Assembly (NCBI RefSeq): GCF_001428385.1
Contig: NZ_LMSK01000002.1
Location: 978,731 to 1,042,730, forward strand
From: Rhodanobacter sp. Soil772
GTDB lineage: Bacteria; Pseudomonadota; Gammaproteobacteria; Xanthomonadales; Rhodanobacteraceae
Reading direction: 5' to 3'
Length of the DNA stretch: 64,000 bases
The notes beneath the pieces are model-generated. The model had not been told where the DNA came from. It saw nothing but the letters and a program-made list of their open reading frames with translations, and made no database searches. Shown here one piece after another: positions 1 through 7,815 of the stretch (its first letter is position 1; each line of letters begins with the position of its first letter). Both the position numbers and the translations under genes were made by a program.

Positions 1-79
1 TTTGTAGGAGCGCACCCTGCGCCCGGGGGAGTGCGGGGGAGCTGGGCAGGAACTCACGCACAAGGTGCGCTCCTACAAA
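1..79. repeat. REP-like palindromic repeat (GTAGGAGCGCACC type)
   Basis: Two perfect 16-base inverted arms, TTTGTAGGAGCGCACC at 1-16 and its reverse complement at 64-79, enclose a G-rich middle. Related copies occur at 2670-2746 and, as a single arm, near 45741. Such dispersed hairpins are common between genes in Xanthomonadales; a role in transcript ends or as a transposon-derived REP is inference. Confidence 0.7.
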
Positions 80-198
80 GACTGGGCCACTCGGGATCTC
101 ACGCCGAGACCGTAACTTCAGGGCTTGTTTTACGTCACCACCTTTGTCGTCAGTGTCGCCGGCCCAGGGCTTCTCCTCTCTCGGATGCCTGTCGGGAA

Positions 199-1170
199 TC
201 AAAAATGATGGACAAGCCGCAATATGAACTCATTGCCCTTGGGCCGGTTGCGGACGTTTGATTCAAAATAAGCATTAAAGAAAACGAAAGTGTTCCGGTC
301 GACCAACCACATAGCACCGGGACCGAGCCCAAGAACCCTCTCCTTGCGACCGGGAACGCCTACGTCGTTAATGCGCGAGTTGGTGAGTTGCGTGAGGTAA
401 TACCCGTTAACGCCAATTCCAAATTTCGGCGTAATTGCATAGGAGGCGGCGAGGTTAATGTGGAAGGCCTCTCCGGCTTGCAAGGTGCGGGCATCAGGAC
501 CCAATGAGCGCGGCGGGTCAGTGTTCTTGAAATTATAGAGATAATGAATTCGCGTCGAGACGCTGAGCTTTTTTGAGAAAGACAGCGTGGCAGACCAAAA
601 CGGATCGAGTGCCCAGGCATTTTTACCCGGATTGACTGCGGTACGCGCATCGTATTTTCCAGTCGGCGCCAGAATATCGAATTCAAAGCTTTGTGAAAGC
701 TGCCACCCATTGGAGAATGCAATGGGGTTGAACTCATAAATCGGCGCAAACAGAATATCGCCGATACCTGTCTGCGAGTCGAGGACGGTGCCACCCAAGC
801 CGTCACGTACCGAGGCTGAGACAACCGTGGGAACCACCAGATCGAAAGCCAACCGACCAGGACCAATCTCCTGCGGCATGTAGTAGGTAATCTGGTTTAT
901 GTCAGCCACCAGATCGAGGCTTTGTTTTGGCAGCGGCAGCCTGCGGCCAAGCCCATCGTTGAATCGGCTTGCCGAATAATATTCGATGTAATTTTGGTAG
1001 TAGAAGCCGGGCCCGGATGGCAGGACGCCATCAAGATAAGATGTCAGGCCAAGATTGATTGATGGCAAGTCATTGGCTTTTACGGTGCCTTGCGCCAGCA
1101 AAGCGAGGAGCAAAGCTGGCGCCATAACGTGCCGCGTGGCTTGAAACAGCTTTGCTGGTGACGTCATCAC
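199..1170 (-). CDS. MetA-pathway-of-phenol-degradation / SphA-type outer membrane protein
   Basis: A 323-residue secreted protein. A signal peptide (residues about 10-32, LLLALLAQGTVKA then ND) is followed by alternating aromatic and polar strands typical of a beta barrel, and it ends in VHHF with a terminal aromatic residue, as outer-membrane proteins do. The layout (YYxNYIEYYSAS near residue 58, a central FDILAPTGKYD, a C-terminal RLVHHF) fits the Phenol_MetA_deg family, found beside aromatic or hydrophobic catabolic genes and thought to help uptake of such substrates. It is a single gene with no overlapping partner, and an oxidoreductase lies upstream on the same strand. The substrate is unknown; a link to the nearby terpene-like catabolic operon is inference. 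Confidence 0.75.
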   Translation of the reverse strand: MMTSPAKLFQATRHVMAPALLLALLAQGTVKANDLPSINLGLTSYLDGVLPSGPGFYYQNYIEYYSASRFNDGLGRRLPLPKQSLDLVADINQITYYMPQEIGPGRLAFDLVVPTVVSASVRDGLGGTVLDSQTGIGDILFAPIYEFNPIAFSNGWQLSQSFEFDILAPTGKYDARTAVNPGKNAWALDPFWSATLSFSKKLSVSTRIHYLYNFKNTDPPRSLGPDARTLQAGEAFHINLAASYAITPKFGIGVNGYYLTQLTNSRINDVGVPGRKERVLGLGPGAMWLVDRNTFVFFNAYFESNVRNRPKGNEFILRLVHHF

Positions 1171-1554
1171 GGTGCTCCCTGTGTAATAGCGATCGCGCTA
1201 TGAAGGACGCTGACAAGATTGCGCGATGCGCAAGATGACTTCTTGTATGAACTGGCTTTGCATTGGCGGATTTGATCAGTGCATCAGGCGCCTACTGAGC
1301 GCTCGCAACATGCTCGTGTGCGTCCACTTGAAGCTGCCGACGTGACAGGCGAGGCCGTCTCGCATGCTTCGTGACACCGCATAGCCGCACGGGCGCCCGA
1401 GTATTCGTAGCGCGCCACTGGATCAGGGCACGTGGCAACCTGCTGGAACGCTCAAGCTGACTGCAGAAGAGTCCGCCACTGCGGTTCGCTCACCATGGCT
1501 TGCGAACCTCACTCAGCCGTGCGCGTCGAAGACTCCCTGGTGAACGACTTCGGA
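1171..1554. other. Intergenic region, no gene seen
   Basis: About 380 bases between the oxidoreductase stop and the outer-membrane protein start. Open frames here are short and lack ribosome sites. It presumably holds the promoter of the outer-membrane protein gene; no clear operator or terminator was recognised. Confidence 0.4.
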
Positions 1555-2493
1555 TTACGCATCGAGAACGTCGATCACGATTTTCCCTTGGGGCTGAGGC
1601 TTGCGGATCCTCTCCAGGAACTCGTGCGCGCGAATCAACTCGGTCATGGGCAATACCAAGCCGACGCGCGGCTTCAGCTCGGCGTGGTCAATAATCGTGG
1701 CGATCTCGGCCAGCGCGGAAGTGTTGACCTTGACCAGGAAAAACAGGGTTCTTATGCCGAGCGCTTCAGCGGCGTTGACATCGGGCGGGCTCACGGCGGA
1801 GACCAGAATGCCTCCCGACTTCACCATCTTCATGGACCGTGACTGCCACACGCCGCCGATCGTGTCGATCACGGCATCAACCGACCCCGTAAAGTCATCG
1901 ACTTGCGCACCATCAACGGCAACCGCCTGATCTGCGCCAAGGCGACGGAGCTCATCGAGCTGCCCGGCAAACCCGGTGGCGATGACGCGTAGCCCCTTGC
2001 GACGCGCGAACTGGACCGCATACCCGCCTACGTTTCCGGCCCCTCCGAGGATCAATACGCTCTGGCCACTGACCAGCCCCGCATGCTCGAACAACATCTG
2101 CCACGCCGTGTTGGCAACCACCGGAACGGACGCCGCTTCGACGTGGGTGACGCTGCGAGGCTTCCTGGCAATCATCCCGGCCGACGCCACCGCGTACTCG
2201 GCACACGCACCGGTGAACTGAGGATTGGTTACGCCATAGATCTCGTCACCTACCGCGAAGTCGGTTACTCCGTCGCCGAGTTCGGTGATGACACCGGATA
2301 AATCGGAACCGAGGGTCAGCGGAAGTGGTTGTGGCAACGCGCTATTGCCGGTACGGATCCAGCTGTCCCAGGGCCCCACCCCGGCAGCATGGACTTTCAC
2401 CAGAACTTCACCTTCCCCCGGCGTGGGTACGGCGACTTCGTCGATGACGATGATGTCTGGCTGCCCAAAGGCATGAATGCGGCTCGCCCTCAT
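1555..2493 (-). CDS. NADP-dependent zinc-free alcohol dehydrogenase / quinone oxidoreductase (MDR family)
   Basis: A 312-residue medium-chain reductase. Residues 1-130 form the GroES-like fold (PTPGEGEVLVKVHAAGVGPWDSWIRTG, LGSDLSGVITELGDGV). A Rossmann fold follows, with the nucleotide motif GGAGNVGGYAVQFARRKG near residue 155. It lacks the catalytic zinc cysteine and structural zinc cysteines, which places it with quinone oxidoreductase-like, NADP-using MDR enzymes. The frame is open further upstream, but the ATG at 2493 is chosen because GGAGAAG lies 6 bases before it and the family starts at MRASRIHAFG. The substrate cannot be read from the sequence; quinones or enals are usual. Confidence 0.85.
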   Translation of the reverse strand: MRASRIHAFGQPDIIVIDEVAVPTPGEGEVLVKVHAAGVGPWDSWIRTGNSALPQPLPLTLGSDLSGVITELGDGVTDFAVGDEIYGVTNPQFTGACAEYAVASAGMIARKPRSVTHVEAASVPVVANTAWQMLFEHAGLVSGQSVLILGGAGNVGGYAVQFARRKGLRVIATGFAGQLDELRRLGADQAVAVDGAQVDDFTGSVDAVIDTIGGVWQSRSMKMVKSGGILVSAVSPPDVNAAEALGIRTLFFLVKVNTSALAEIATIIDHAELKPRVGLVLPMTELIRAHEFLERIRKPQPQGKIVIDVLDA

Positions 2494-2669
2494 GTCAACT
2501 TCTCCTCGAATTGTCGATTTTCTTGCCGAAGCTGGCGTCATCACAACGGTGGCGACGTCCAAATCGCTGCCCAACGCATGAGCGCAAATCCCACCCGCAC
2601 GGTGGATCGGCTCGCTTGCTCGTTGCGTCGAAAGCCGGATCGTTCGCGCGACATCAGGGCGATACAGAG

Positions 2670-2746
2670 TGCAGGAGCGCGCCCGGTACGCGCCGGGGAG
2701 TGCCAGGGGGGAGGGGCCATACACGCGCACCAGGTGCGCTCCTGCA
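2670..2746. repeat. REP-like palindromic repeat, second copy
   Basis: TGCAGGAGCGC at 2670-2680 and its reverse complement at 2736-2746 bracket a G-rich middle, the same design as the repeat at 1-79. It lies between the divergent start region of the MDR gene and the end of the cupin gene. Confidence 0.65.
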
Positions 2747-2765
2747 AAACGGGGTTTTCGCACTA

Positions 2766-3179
2766 TCAGGGCTTGTCGTAGGTCACCAGCTTTTTGTCAT
2801 TGCCGTCGGCAACGAAGATCGCCAGCAGCGAGGCCGACTCGGTCTTGCTCGCGTTGTCGCTGACCAGATGGTGTGCGCCTGGCGCCTCGGTCCAGCTCTC
2901 GCCAGCACGGTAGACCTTCGCCTCGCCTCCTTCGAGCTGACTGCGAATCGCGCCGGTGAGCACATAGGCAATCACGAAAGCCCCGCCATGGCGGTGCGGC
3001 TGCGAGGTGCCTCCGGGCTTGTAGGTCACCACCAATGCCGTAACCGTCTTGCCCGGGACATTGGGGATCGCATAAGCGAAGGCCGGCTTGACGGTCTCGT
3101 GTGCGGCAGCAGCCTGGAGGACGCTCACCGTCGCCAGCACGGCTACGCTGATGAGCCGAAGCGGAAATCTTGTACGCAT
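2766..3179 (-). CDS. Secreted cupin-domain protein
   Basis: A 137-residue protein with an N-terminal signal peptide (about residues 1-26, ending VLQAAAAHE) and one cupin barrel. The metal-site motif is seen as PHRHGGAFVIAYVLTG (residues about 60-75), and the second cupin motif as APGAHHLVSDN. The ATG at 3179 has AAGGAGC 8 bases upstream, so the open frame upstream of it is not used. Small periplasmic cupins of this kind bind a metal and are mostly uncharacterised; the enzymatic role is unknown. It diverges from wrbA across about 280 bases of shared promoter region. Confidence 0.8.
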   Translation of the reverse strand: MRTRFPLRLISVAVLATVSVLQAAAAHETVKPAFAYAIPNVPGKTVTALVVTYKPGGTSQPHRHGGAFVIAYVLTGAIRSQLEGGEAKVYRAGESWTEAPGAHHLVSDNASKTESASLLAIFVADGNDKKLVTYDKP

Positions 3180-3462
3180 GTTGAAGCTCCTTTCCGGATG
3201 GATGGCCAGATGCGCCCGGACTGGCAGCGGAGGGATGCGCGCACGGGCCGTCGTTCGGTACAAAATCTAAACCCGGTGCAGGCAGGAATCTTTTGTATTC
3301 ATGCTGTGATTTGTACGTTCTACCGAATCGCTTTCCGCACGCAGTGATTGAACAAGCGCCGCTGCGAATGTCCAAGAATCGACCGCACGACATCGCCAGA
3401 ATCTCCCTCGGGCATCGCCATATGGATCAACGTGATCAATGGGCCCGAAACGGAGACGTCAC

Positions 3463-4062
3463 ATGGCCAGGGTTCTGGTTCTCTACTATTCCACCTACGG
3501 CCACATCGAGAAGATGGCAGAAGCCATCGCCGAAGGAGTGCACCGCGGTGGCGCCACGGCAGATATTCGTCGCGTACCGGAAACGGTGCCTGAGGAGATC
3601 GCCAGAAAGGCCTATTTCAAGCTTGACCAGATGGCACCCGTAGCGACCGTTGCCGAACTGGAAAGCTACGACGCCATCATCGTTGGCACCGGCACGCGTT
3701 TCGGGCGCATCTCCGCGCAGATGGCAACCTTTCTCGACCAAGCCGGCGGCCTGTGGGCTCGTGGCGCGCTGAATGGCAAGGTCGGGGCGGCCTTCTCCTC
3801 GTCGGCCACCCAGCACGGCGGTCAGGAGATGACCCTGTTCTCAATCATCGCCAACCTGATGCATTTCGGCATGACTATCGTCGGCCTGCCGTACAGCCAC
3901 CAGGGTCAGATGACGCTGGACGAAATCGTGGGCGGCGCGCCTTACGGTGCCACCACGATCGCCGGCGGTGACGGTTCACGCCAACCGAGCGCCGTCGAGC
4001 TGGAAGGTGCACGGCACCAAGGCGAACTGGTGGCGCGCACGGCCACCAAACTTCACGGCTGA
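3463..4062 (+). CDS. wrbA: NAD(P)H:quinone oxidoreductase WrbA
   Basis: A 199-residue flavodoxin-fold protein that matches WrbA along its length: FMN-binding loop [15 protein letters not shown] at residues 8-22, a [13 protein letters not shown] segment near 80, and [13 protein letters not shown] in the second half. WrbA reduces quinones with two electrons from NAD(P)H and limits redox cycling. The start at 3463 follows GGAG by 9 bases. It is the first gene of a run wrbA, DUF4126, alcohol dehydrogenase, LinD-like, SCO-like, all on the plus strand with short gaps, so quinone protection during catabolism of a hydrophobic substrate is a reasonable inference. Confidence 0.92.
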   Translation: MARVLVLYYSTYGHIEKMAEAIAEGVHRGGATADIRRVPETVPEEIARKAYFKLDQMAPVATVAELESYDAIIVGTGTRFGRISAQMATFLDQAGGLWARGALNGKVGAAFSSSATQHGGQEMTLFSIIANLMHFGMTIVGLPYSHQGQMTLDEIVGGAPYGATTIAGGDGSRQPSAVELEGARHQGELVARTATKLHG

Positions 4063-4106
4063 TCGACTTCACTGCCCTGCTCCGTCCCCACGCAAGGACT
4101 GTTCCC

Positions 4107-4571
4107 ATGTTGATTCATGTTTGGGCGCTGATGATCGGCATGATCGCCGGCCTCCGCGCAATGACGCCGCTAGCGGTGTTGAGCTGTACCGCGCGGATGG
4201 GCTGGTTGCCGCTGCAGGGCACCCCGTTGGCCTTCATGGGTTACGCGCTCACGCCGTGGATCCTGGCCCTCTGCGCGCTGGGTGAACTGGTCAACGACAA
4301 GTTGCCCAAGACGCCCAGCCGGATGATCCCGATGCAATTTGGCACGCGGCTGGTCACCGGTGCATGCGCTGGTGCAACGCTCACTGCTGCCCATGGCCTG
4401 CTCTGGACCGGGTTGGTCGTCGGCGCCACCGGCGCTGCCATCGGCACTTGGGGTGGCCATCGAACGCGGCGCGCGTTGGCCAAAGCATTCCACAACGATG
4501 TTCCTGCAGCCCTCCTCGAAGATGCCCTGGCAATCGCCGGGGCCGTGCTGATCGTGCTTGCTGCTGCTTGA
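4107..4571 (+). CDS. DUF4126-family membrane protein
   Basis: A 154-residue hydrophobic protein with about four membrane segments. The family pattern is visible: GLRAMTPLAV near residue 15, a NDKLPKTPSRM loop near 63, then PMQFGTRLVTGACAGA. It starts 44 bases after wrbA and ends before the alcohol dehydrogenase. Function unknown; DUF4126 proteins are small inner-membrane proteins. Its place in the operon suggests co-expression only. Confidence 0.8.
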   Translation: MLIHVWALMIGMIAGLRAMTPLAVLSCTARMGWLPLQGTPLAFMGYALTPWILALCALGELVNDKLPKTPSRMIPMQFGTRLVTGACAGATLTAAHGLLWTGLVVGATGAAIGTWGGHRTRRALAKAFHNDVPAALLEDALAIAGAVLIVLAAA

Positions 4572-4608
4572 GCACTTTTCCAGAAACTTCCACACAGGTA
4601 CATCACCC

Positions 4609-5715
4609 ATGAAAACCCTGGCCGCCGTCGTCGAATCAGTGAAGCAACCTTTTCAGCTGGAGCATATCCACCTACCCGAGCCTGCCGACGACGAGGTCCT
4701 GGTGCGCATTGTCGGCGTCGGGCTGTGCCACACCGACCTGGCCAGCAAGGAAGGCCTGGTGAACGCACCATTTCCCAACGTGTTTGGTCACGAAGGCGCC
4801 GGCATCGTAGAGCAGGTGGGACGCAGCGTGACCAAGGTCGTGCCGGGCGATCATGTAGTGCTGGCGCCCGCCTTTGATGGCACCTGTGCGCACTGCCTTA
4901 GTGGCCAGCAGATGTACTGTGACCATTTCACTGACCTCAACTTCCAGACGGATCCACACGGTTCGCGCGCAACCCGCGAGAAAGGGAATGCAGCGTACTT
5001 GAAGTATTTTGGCCAGTCCTCGTTCGCGCAGCACGCCCTGGCCAACGAGCGCAGCACGATCAAGGTTCGCAAGGATGTCCCGCTCAAACTGCTCGGCCCG
5101 CTGGGCTGCGGTATCCAGACCGGCGCTGGTACGGTCATGAACGGCATCCGGCCGCGAGCCGGCTCGTCGCTCGCGGTGCTCGGCATGGGCCCGGTAGGGC
5201 TGGCCGCGATCATGGCAGCGCAGGTCTGCGGTTGTGCCACCCTGATCGCGATTGATCAGGTGGACTCGCGCCTCGAGACCGCGCGCGAACTGGGCGCCAC
5301 CCACGTCATCAACACTCGTCAGGTTGACAATCTTGGCGAGGCGATTCGTGCGATCGCACCGCGCGGCGTGGACGCCATCGTCGATGCCGCCGGCGTGAAC
5401 GCACTGATCGGCGCGGCCATCAATGGGCTCGCGATACTGGGACAGGTGGCACTGGTTGCGGTGCCGTCAGTGGCGGGCAAGGCGTTGGAGTTGCCCTGGT
5501 TCACTTTCCTGCTGGCCGGGCAATCCGCGCGGGGCTATGTAGAAGGCAATGCGATCTCGGAAGTCTTCATTCCACAATTGATCGACTTGTACCTGCAGGG
5601 TCGCTTTCCGTTCGATCGCCTGATCACGTTCTACCCGTTCCAGGACATAGGTCAGGCGGTATCTGACCAGCTTTCCGGCAAAACCATCAAGGCTGTGCTG
5701 GAAATGAAGCATTAA
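4609..5715 (+). CDS. Zinc-dependent alcohol dehydrogenase (aryl-/terpene-alcohol, GeoA/XylB-like)
   Basis: A 368-residue class III-like MDR alcohol dehydrogenase. Catalytic zinc ligands are Cys40 (GLCHTD), His61-Glu62 (GHEGAG) and Cys167 (PLGCGIQTG). The NAD site is GMGPVGLAAI near residue 190, with an acidic residue (IAID) that favours NAD. The structural zinc loop reads FDGTCAHCLSGQQMYC: three cysteines (93, 96, 104) remain but the first of the usual four is Asp90. The architecture fits benzyl, perillyl or geraniol alcohol dehydrogenases. In Castellaniella such an enzyme (GeoA) works beside linalool dehydratase-isomerase, and the next gene here belongs to that family, so a terpene alcohol substrate is a good inference, not shown. 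Confidence 0.87.
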   Translation: MKTLAAVVESVKQPFQLEHIHLPEPADDEVLVRIVGVGLCHTDLASKEGLVNAPFPNVFGHEGAGIVEQVGRSVTKVVPGDHVVLAPAFDGTCAHCLSGQQMYCDHFTDLNFQTDPHGSRATREKGNAAYLKYFGQSSFAQHALANERSTIKVRKDVPLKLLGPLGCGIQTGAGTVMNGIRPRAGSSLAVLGMGPVGLAAIMAAQVCGCATLIAIDQVDSRLETARELGATHVINTRQVDNLGEAIRAIAPRGVDAIVDAAGVNALIGAAINGLAILGQVALVAVPSVAGKALELPWFTFLLAGQSARGYVEGNAISEVFIPQLIDLYLQGRFPFDRLITFYPFQDIGQAVSDQLSGKTIKAVLEMKH

Positions 5716-5728
5716 GTGGGGCAACGTC

Positions 5729-7300
5729 ATGAACCATAGCGCCCCGCTCGACGCGTTGACCACACAGCAGGTGGGTCATTTGCGTCACTTCGAGAACCTG
5801 TCGCTGCAGCCAGCGAACGATTGGTCCCTGATGAAGGGCATAGGCACGGGCCAGGACGATTTCGGCGCCTACCGTTTCCAGCTGGCCTACATGGCCTATG
5901 CGCTGGCGATCACCCACGTGCATCGCCTACCCGCAGCACCCGGTGCCTTCAAGCCGATCTTCGAGCGGCTCATCGCGAAACTACTGCTGCCGGAAACTTG
6001 GTTGTACTGGCGCGATGTCAGCCGCGGCGGCAGCATTTTCAACGCGCATCTGAAGGATCAGTACATCGAAGAGTGGGATCCGGTGGTGCGTGACAACATC
6101 ATGTACAGCGCCTACGTTCAATCGCTGACCCTGCTGTACAACGTGTTGTTTGACGACGACCGCTACGCACAACCAGATGCCATCACCTTCGAACACTGGT
6201 CGTACTTCTGGGGCGGCGACGGCCACCGCTTCCACTATGACCAAAATTCGCTCAACGAACACCTGTACTGGAAGATGGTCGAGAGCGGCTACCTTGGCGT
6301 GGCGTGCGAACCGAACTGCATCTTCCAGATCTGCAACCAGCCGGCGATCCTCGGCTTCCGCATGAACGACCTGCTCACCGGCGGCAATCTCGCCGAAGAA
6401 GTGACGCGCGGGTATGAGCAGGCGTGGACGCAATTCGGCCGGCTCGGCGACAACGGCCACTACCACGTGATGCTGTCGGAGGACACGCGTACCGTCCGTC
6501 CCAATCTTGCGCAGGCGCCGTGGGTCGATGCCTGGTGTGGCGCACTGATGAACATGTGGAATGGCGACTTCGTGCGCGCGCATTACCCGCAGCAACTCGC
6601 CGACCTGCTGTTGCAAGAACCGGATGGCACGTTGTCGGTAAAGTCGGCACCTCGCCCACCGATTAACGGGCACGTCGTTCTGAACGACGACTCCGACTTC
6701 GGCTGGATCGCGGCATGGGCGTCGGAGATGGGCGACGAGGAAACCCTACGCGGCCTGCTGCATCACGCCGACCGCCACATGGCACCGCGATGGCGCGATG
6801 GCGGCCTCTACTACCCGCGCAACGACGTCGCCGTAGACGCTGCAGGACACCGCACCCTGGTCGAACCGATGACCGGCAACGTGCTGCTCGGCTATGCGCG
6901 GCTCAACGTACGCGACGGCTTGCAAGGCATCTATCGCGGACCGTGGGTGCGGACCCATTTCAAGGAACCTGCCATCATCGAAGTCGGTGGCGGTATCGAC
7001 ATACTGCAGGCGCGGTTCGAACCGGCCAGCCACTCGCTATTGTTCACCCTGCAGGTGCGTGCCGATCACCCGGTGTCGGAAGCCTGGGTGGTGCTTGGTC
7101 GCATCGATGGCCGCGGACGCTGGACGCTATTGTTCGATTCACAGATCGTGGCGTATGGCGATGCCGTCAAGTTGAGCATCAGTGGGCCGGTGCAGTTGCG
7201 GCGTACCGATGCCGGGCTCGAACTCCGCTGGTCGGGTAGCCGTATCCAGCCCATGCGCCTGATTTTCGCGAACGATTGCATCGACGGACCGCCGGCATGA
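5729..7300 (+). CDS. Linalool dehydratase/isomerase-like protein (Ldi/LinD family)
   Basis: A 523-residue protein with the aromatic-rich alpha/alpha-barrel style of LinD. Key segments are GTGQDDFGAYRFQLAYMAYA (residues 39-58), NIMYSAYVQSL (123-133), WGGDGHRFHYDQNSLNEHLY (161-180) and VACEPNCIFQICNQP (191-205). Two cysteines, 193 and 202, are nine residues apart, the spacing remembered for the catalytic pair Cys171/Cys180 of LinD. LinD itself is shorter (about 400 residues); here a C-terminal extension of roughly 100 residues forms a beta-rich region. It begins 13 bases after the alcohol dehydrogenase and overlaps the SCO-like gene by four bases. Family assignment is fairly sure; linalool or another allylic alcohol as substrate is inferred. 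Confidence 0.78.
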   Translation: MNHSAPLDALTTQQVGHLRHFENLSLQPANDWSLMKGIGTGQDDFGAYRFQLAYMAYALAITHVHRLPAAPGAFKPIFERLIAKLLLPETWLYWRDVSRGGSIFNAHLKDQYIEEWDPVVRDNIMYSAYVQSLTLLYNVLFDDDRYAQPDAITFEHWSYFWGGDGHRFHYDQNSLNEHLYWKMVESGYLGVACEPNCIFQICNQPAILGFRMNDLLTGGNLAEEVTRGYEQAWTQFGRLGDNGHYHVMLSEDTRTVRPNLAQAPWVDAWCGALMNMWNGDFVRAHYPQQLADLLLQEPDGTLSVKSAPRPPINGHVVLNDDSDFGWIAAWASEMGDEETLRGLLHHADRHMAPRWRDGGLYYPRNDVAVDAAGHRTLVEPMTGNVLLGYARLNVRDGLQGIYRGPWVRTHFKEPAIIEVGGGIDILQARFEPASHSLLFTLQVRADHPVSEAWVVLGRIDGRGRWTLLFDSQIVAYGDAVKLSISGPVQLRRTDAGLELRWSGSRIQPMRLIFANDCIDGPPA

Positions 7301-7812
7301 CCGCCGCAACGACCAGCAAGCAATCATTGTTGTCAGGTGGCGAGATCGAACTGATCGACCACTTCGGTCAACCGGTATCCAGCCATGACTGGCGTGACCA
7401 GTGTTCGCTGGTGCTGTTCGGCTTCACCCATTGCCGCGTGGTCTGTCCGCGGGCACTGGCCCGCTACGGTGTCGTGCTCGACCAGCTAGCTGCCGAGGGC
7501 ACACCGGTTCGCGGCCTGTATATCAGCGTTGACCCCGCACGCGATTCTCCACAAGTCATGCGCGACTTTCTTGCGCCGCACCCGCGTTTCATCGGCCTAA
7601 CCGGCAGCGTGGAGCAGATCGAACGGGCCAAGGTCGCGTTTCGCGTGTTTGCCAGACGCGCCAGCGATCCCGACGATTCAGTGGGTTACCGCGTACCGCA
7701 CACGGCCATCGCCTACCTGCTCGATGCGGATGGAAACTGCCTAGCACATTTCGCCGATGCGTTCTCCGGCGAGGAAGTGCTCGCCCGCCTGCGTCCGTTG
7801 CTTGCAGCGTAG
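7297..7812 (+). CDS. SCO1/SenC-family protein
   Basis: A 171-residue thioredoxin-fold protein. The copper-binding motif CxxxC is present (FTHCRVVCP, Cys46 and Cys50) with the conserved His135 (YRVPHTAIAYL). SCO proteins carry copper to the CuA site of cytochrome oxidase or act as thiol-redox proteins. The ATG at 7297 overlaps the stop of the LinD-like gene (ATGA), so it is translationally coupled. No membrane anchor or signal peptide is seen, unlike most SCO proteins, which makes a cytosolic redox role possible. Its presence in a catabolic operon is unusual. Confidence 0.8.
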   Translation: MTAATTSKQSLLSGGEIELIDHFGQPVSSHDWRDQCSLVLFGFTHCRVVCPRALARYGVVLDQLAAEGTPVRGLYISVDPARDSPQVMRDFLAPHPRFIGLTGSVEQIERAKVAFRVFARRASDPDDSVGYRVPHTAIAYLLDADGNCLAHFADAFSGEEVLARLRPLLAA

Positions 7813-7815
7813 CTG

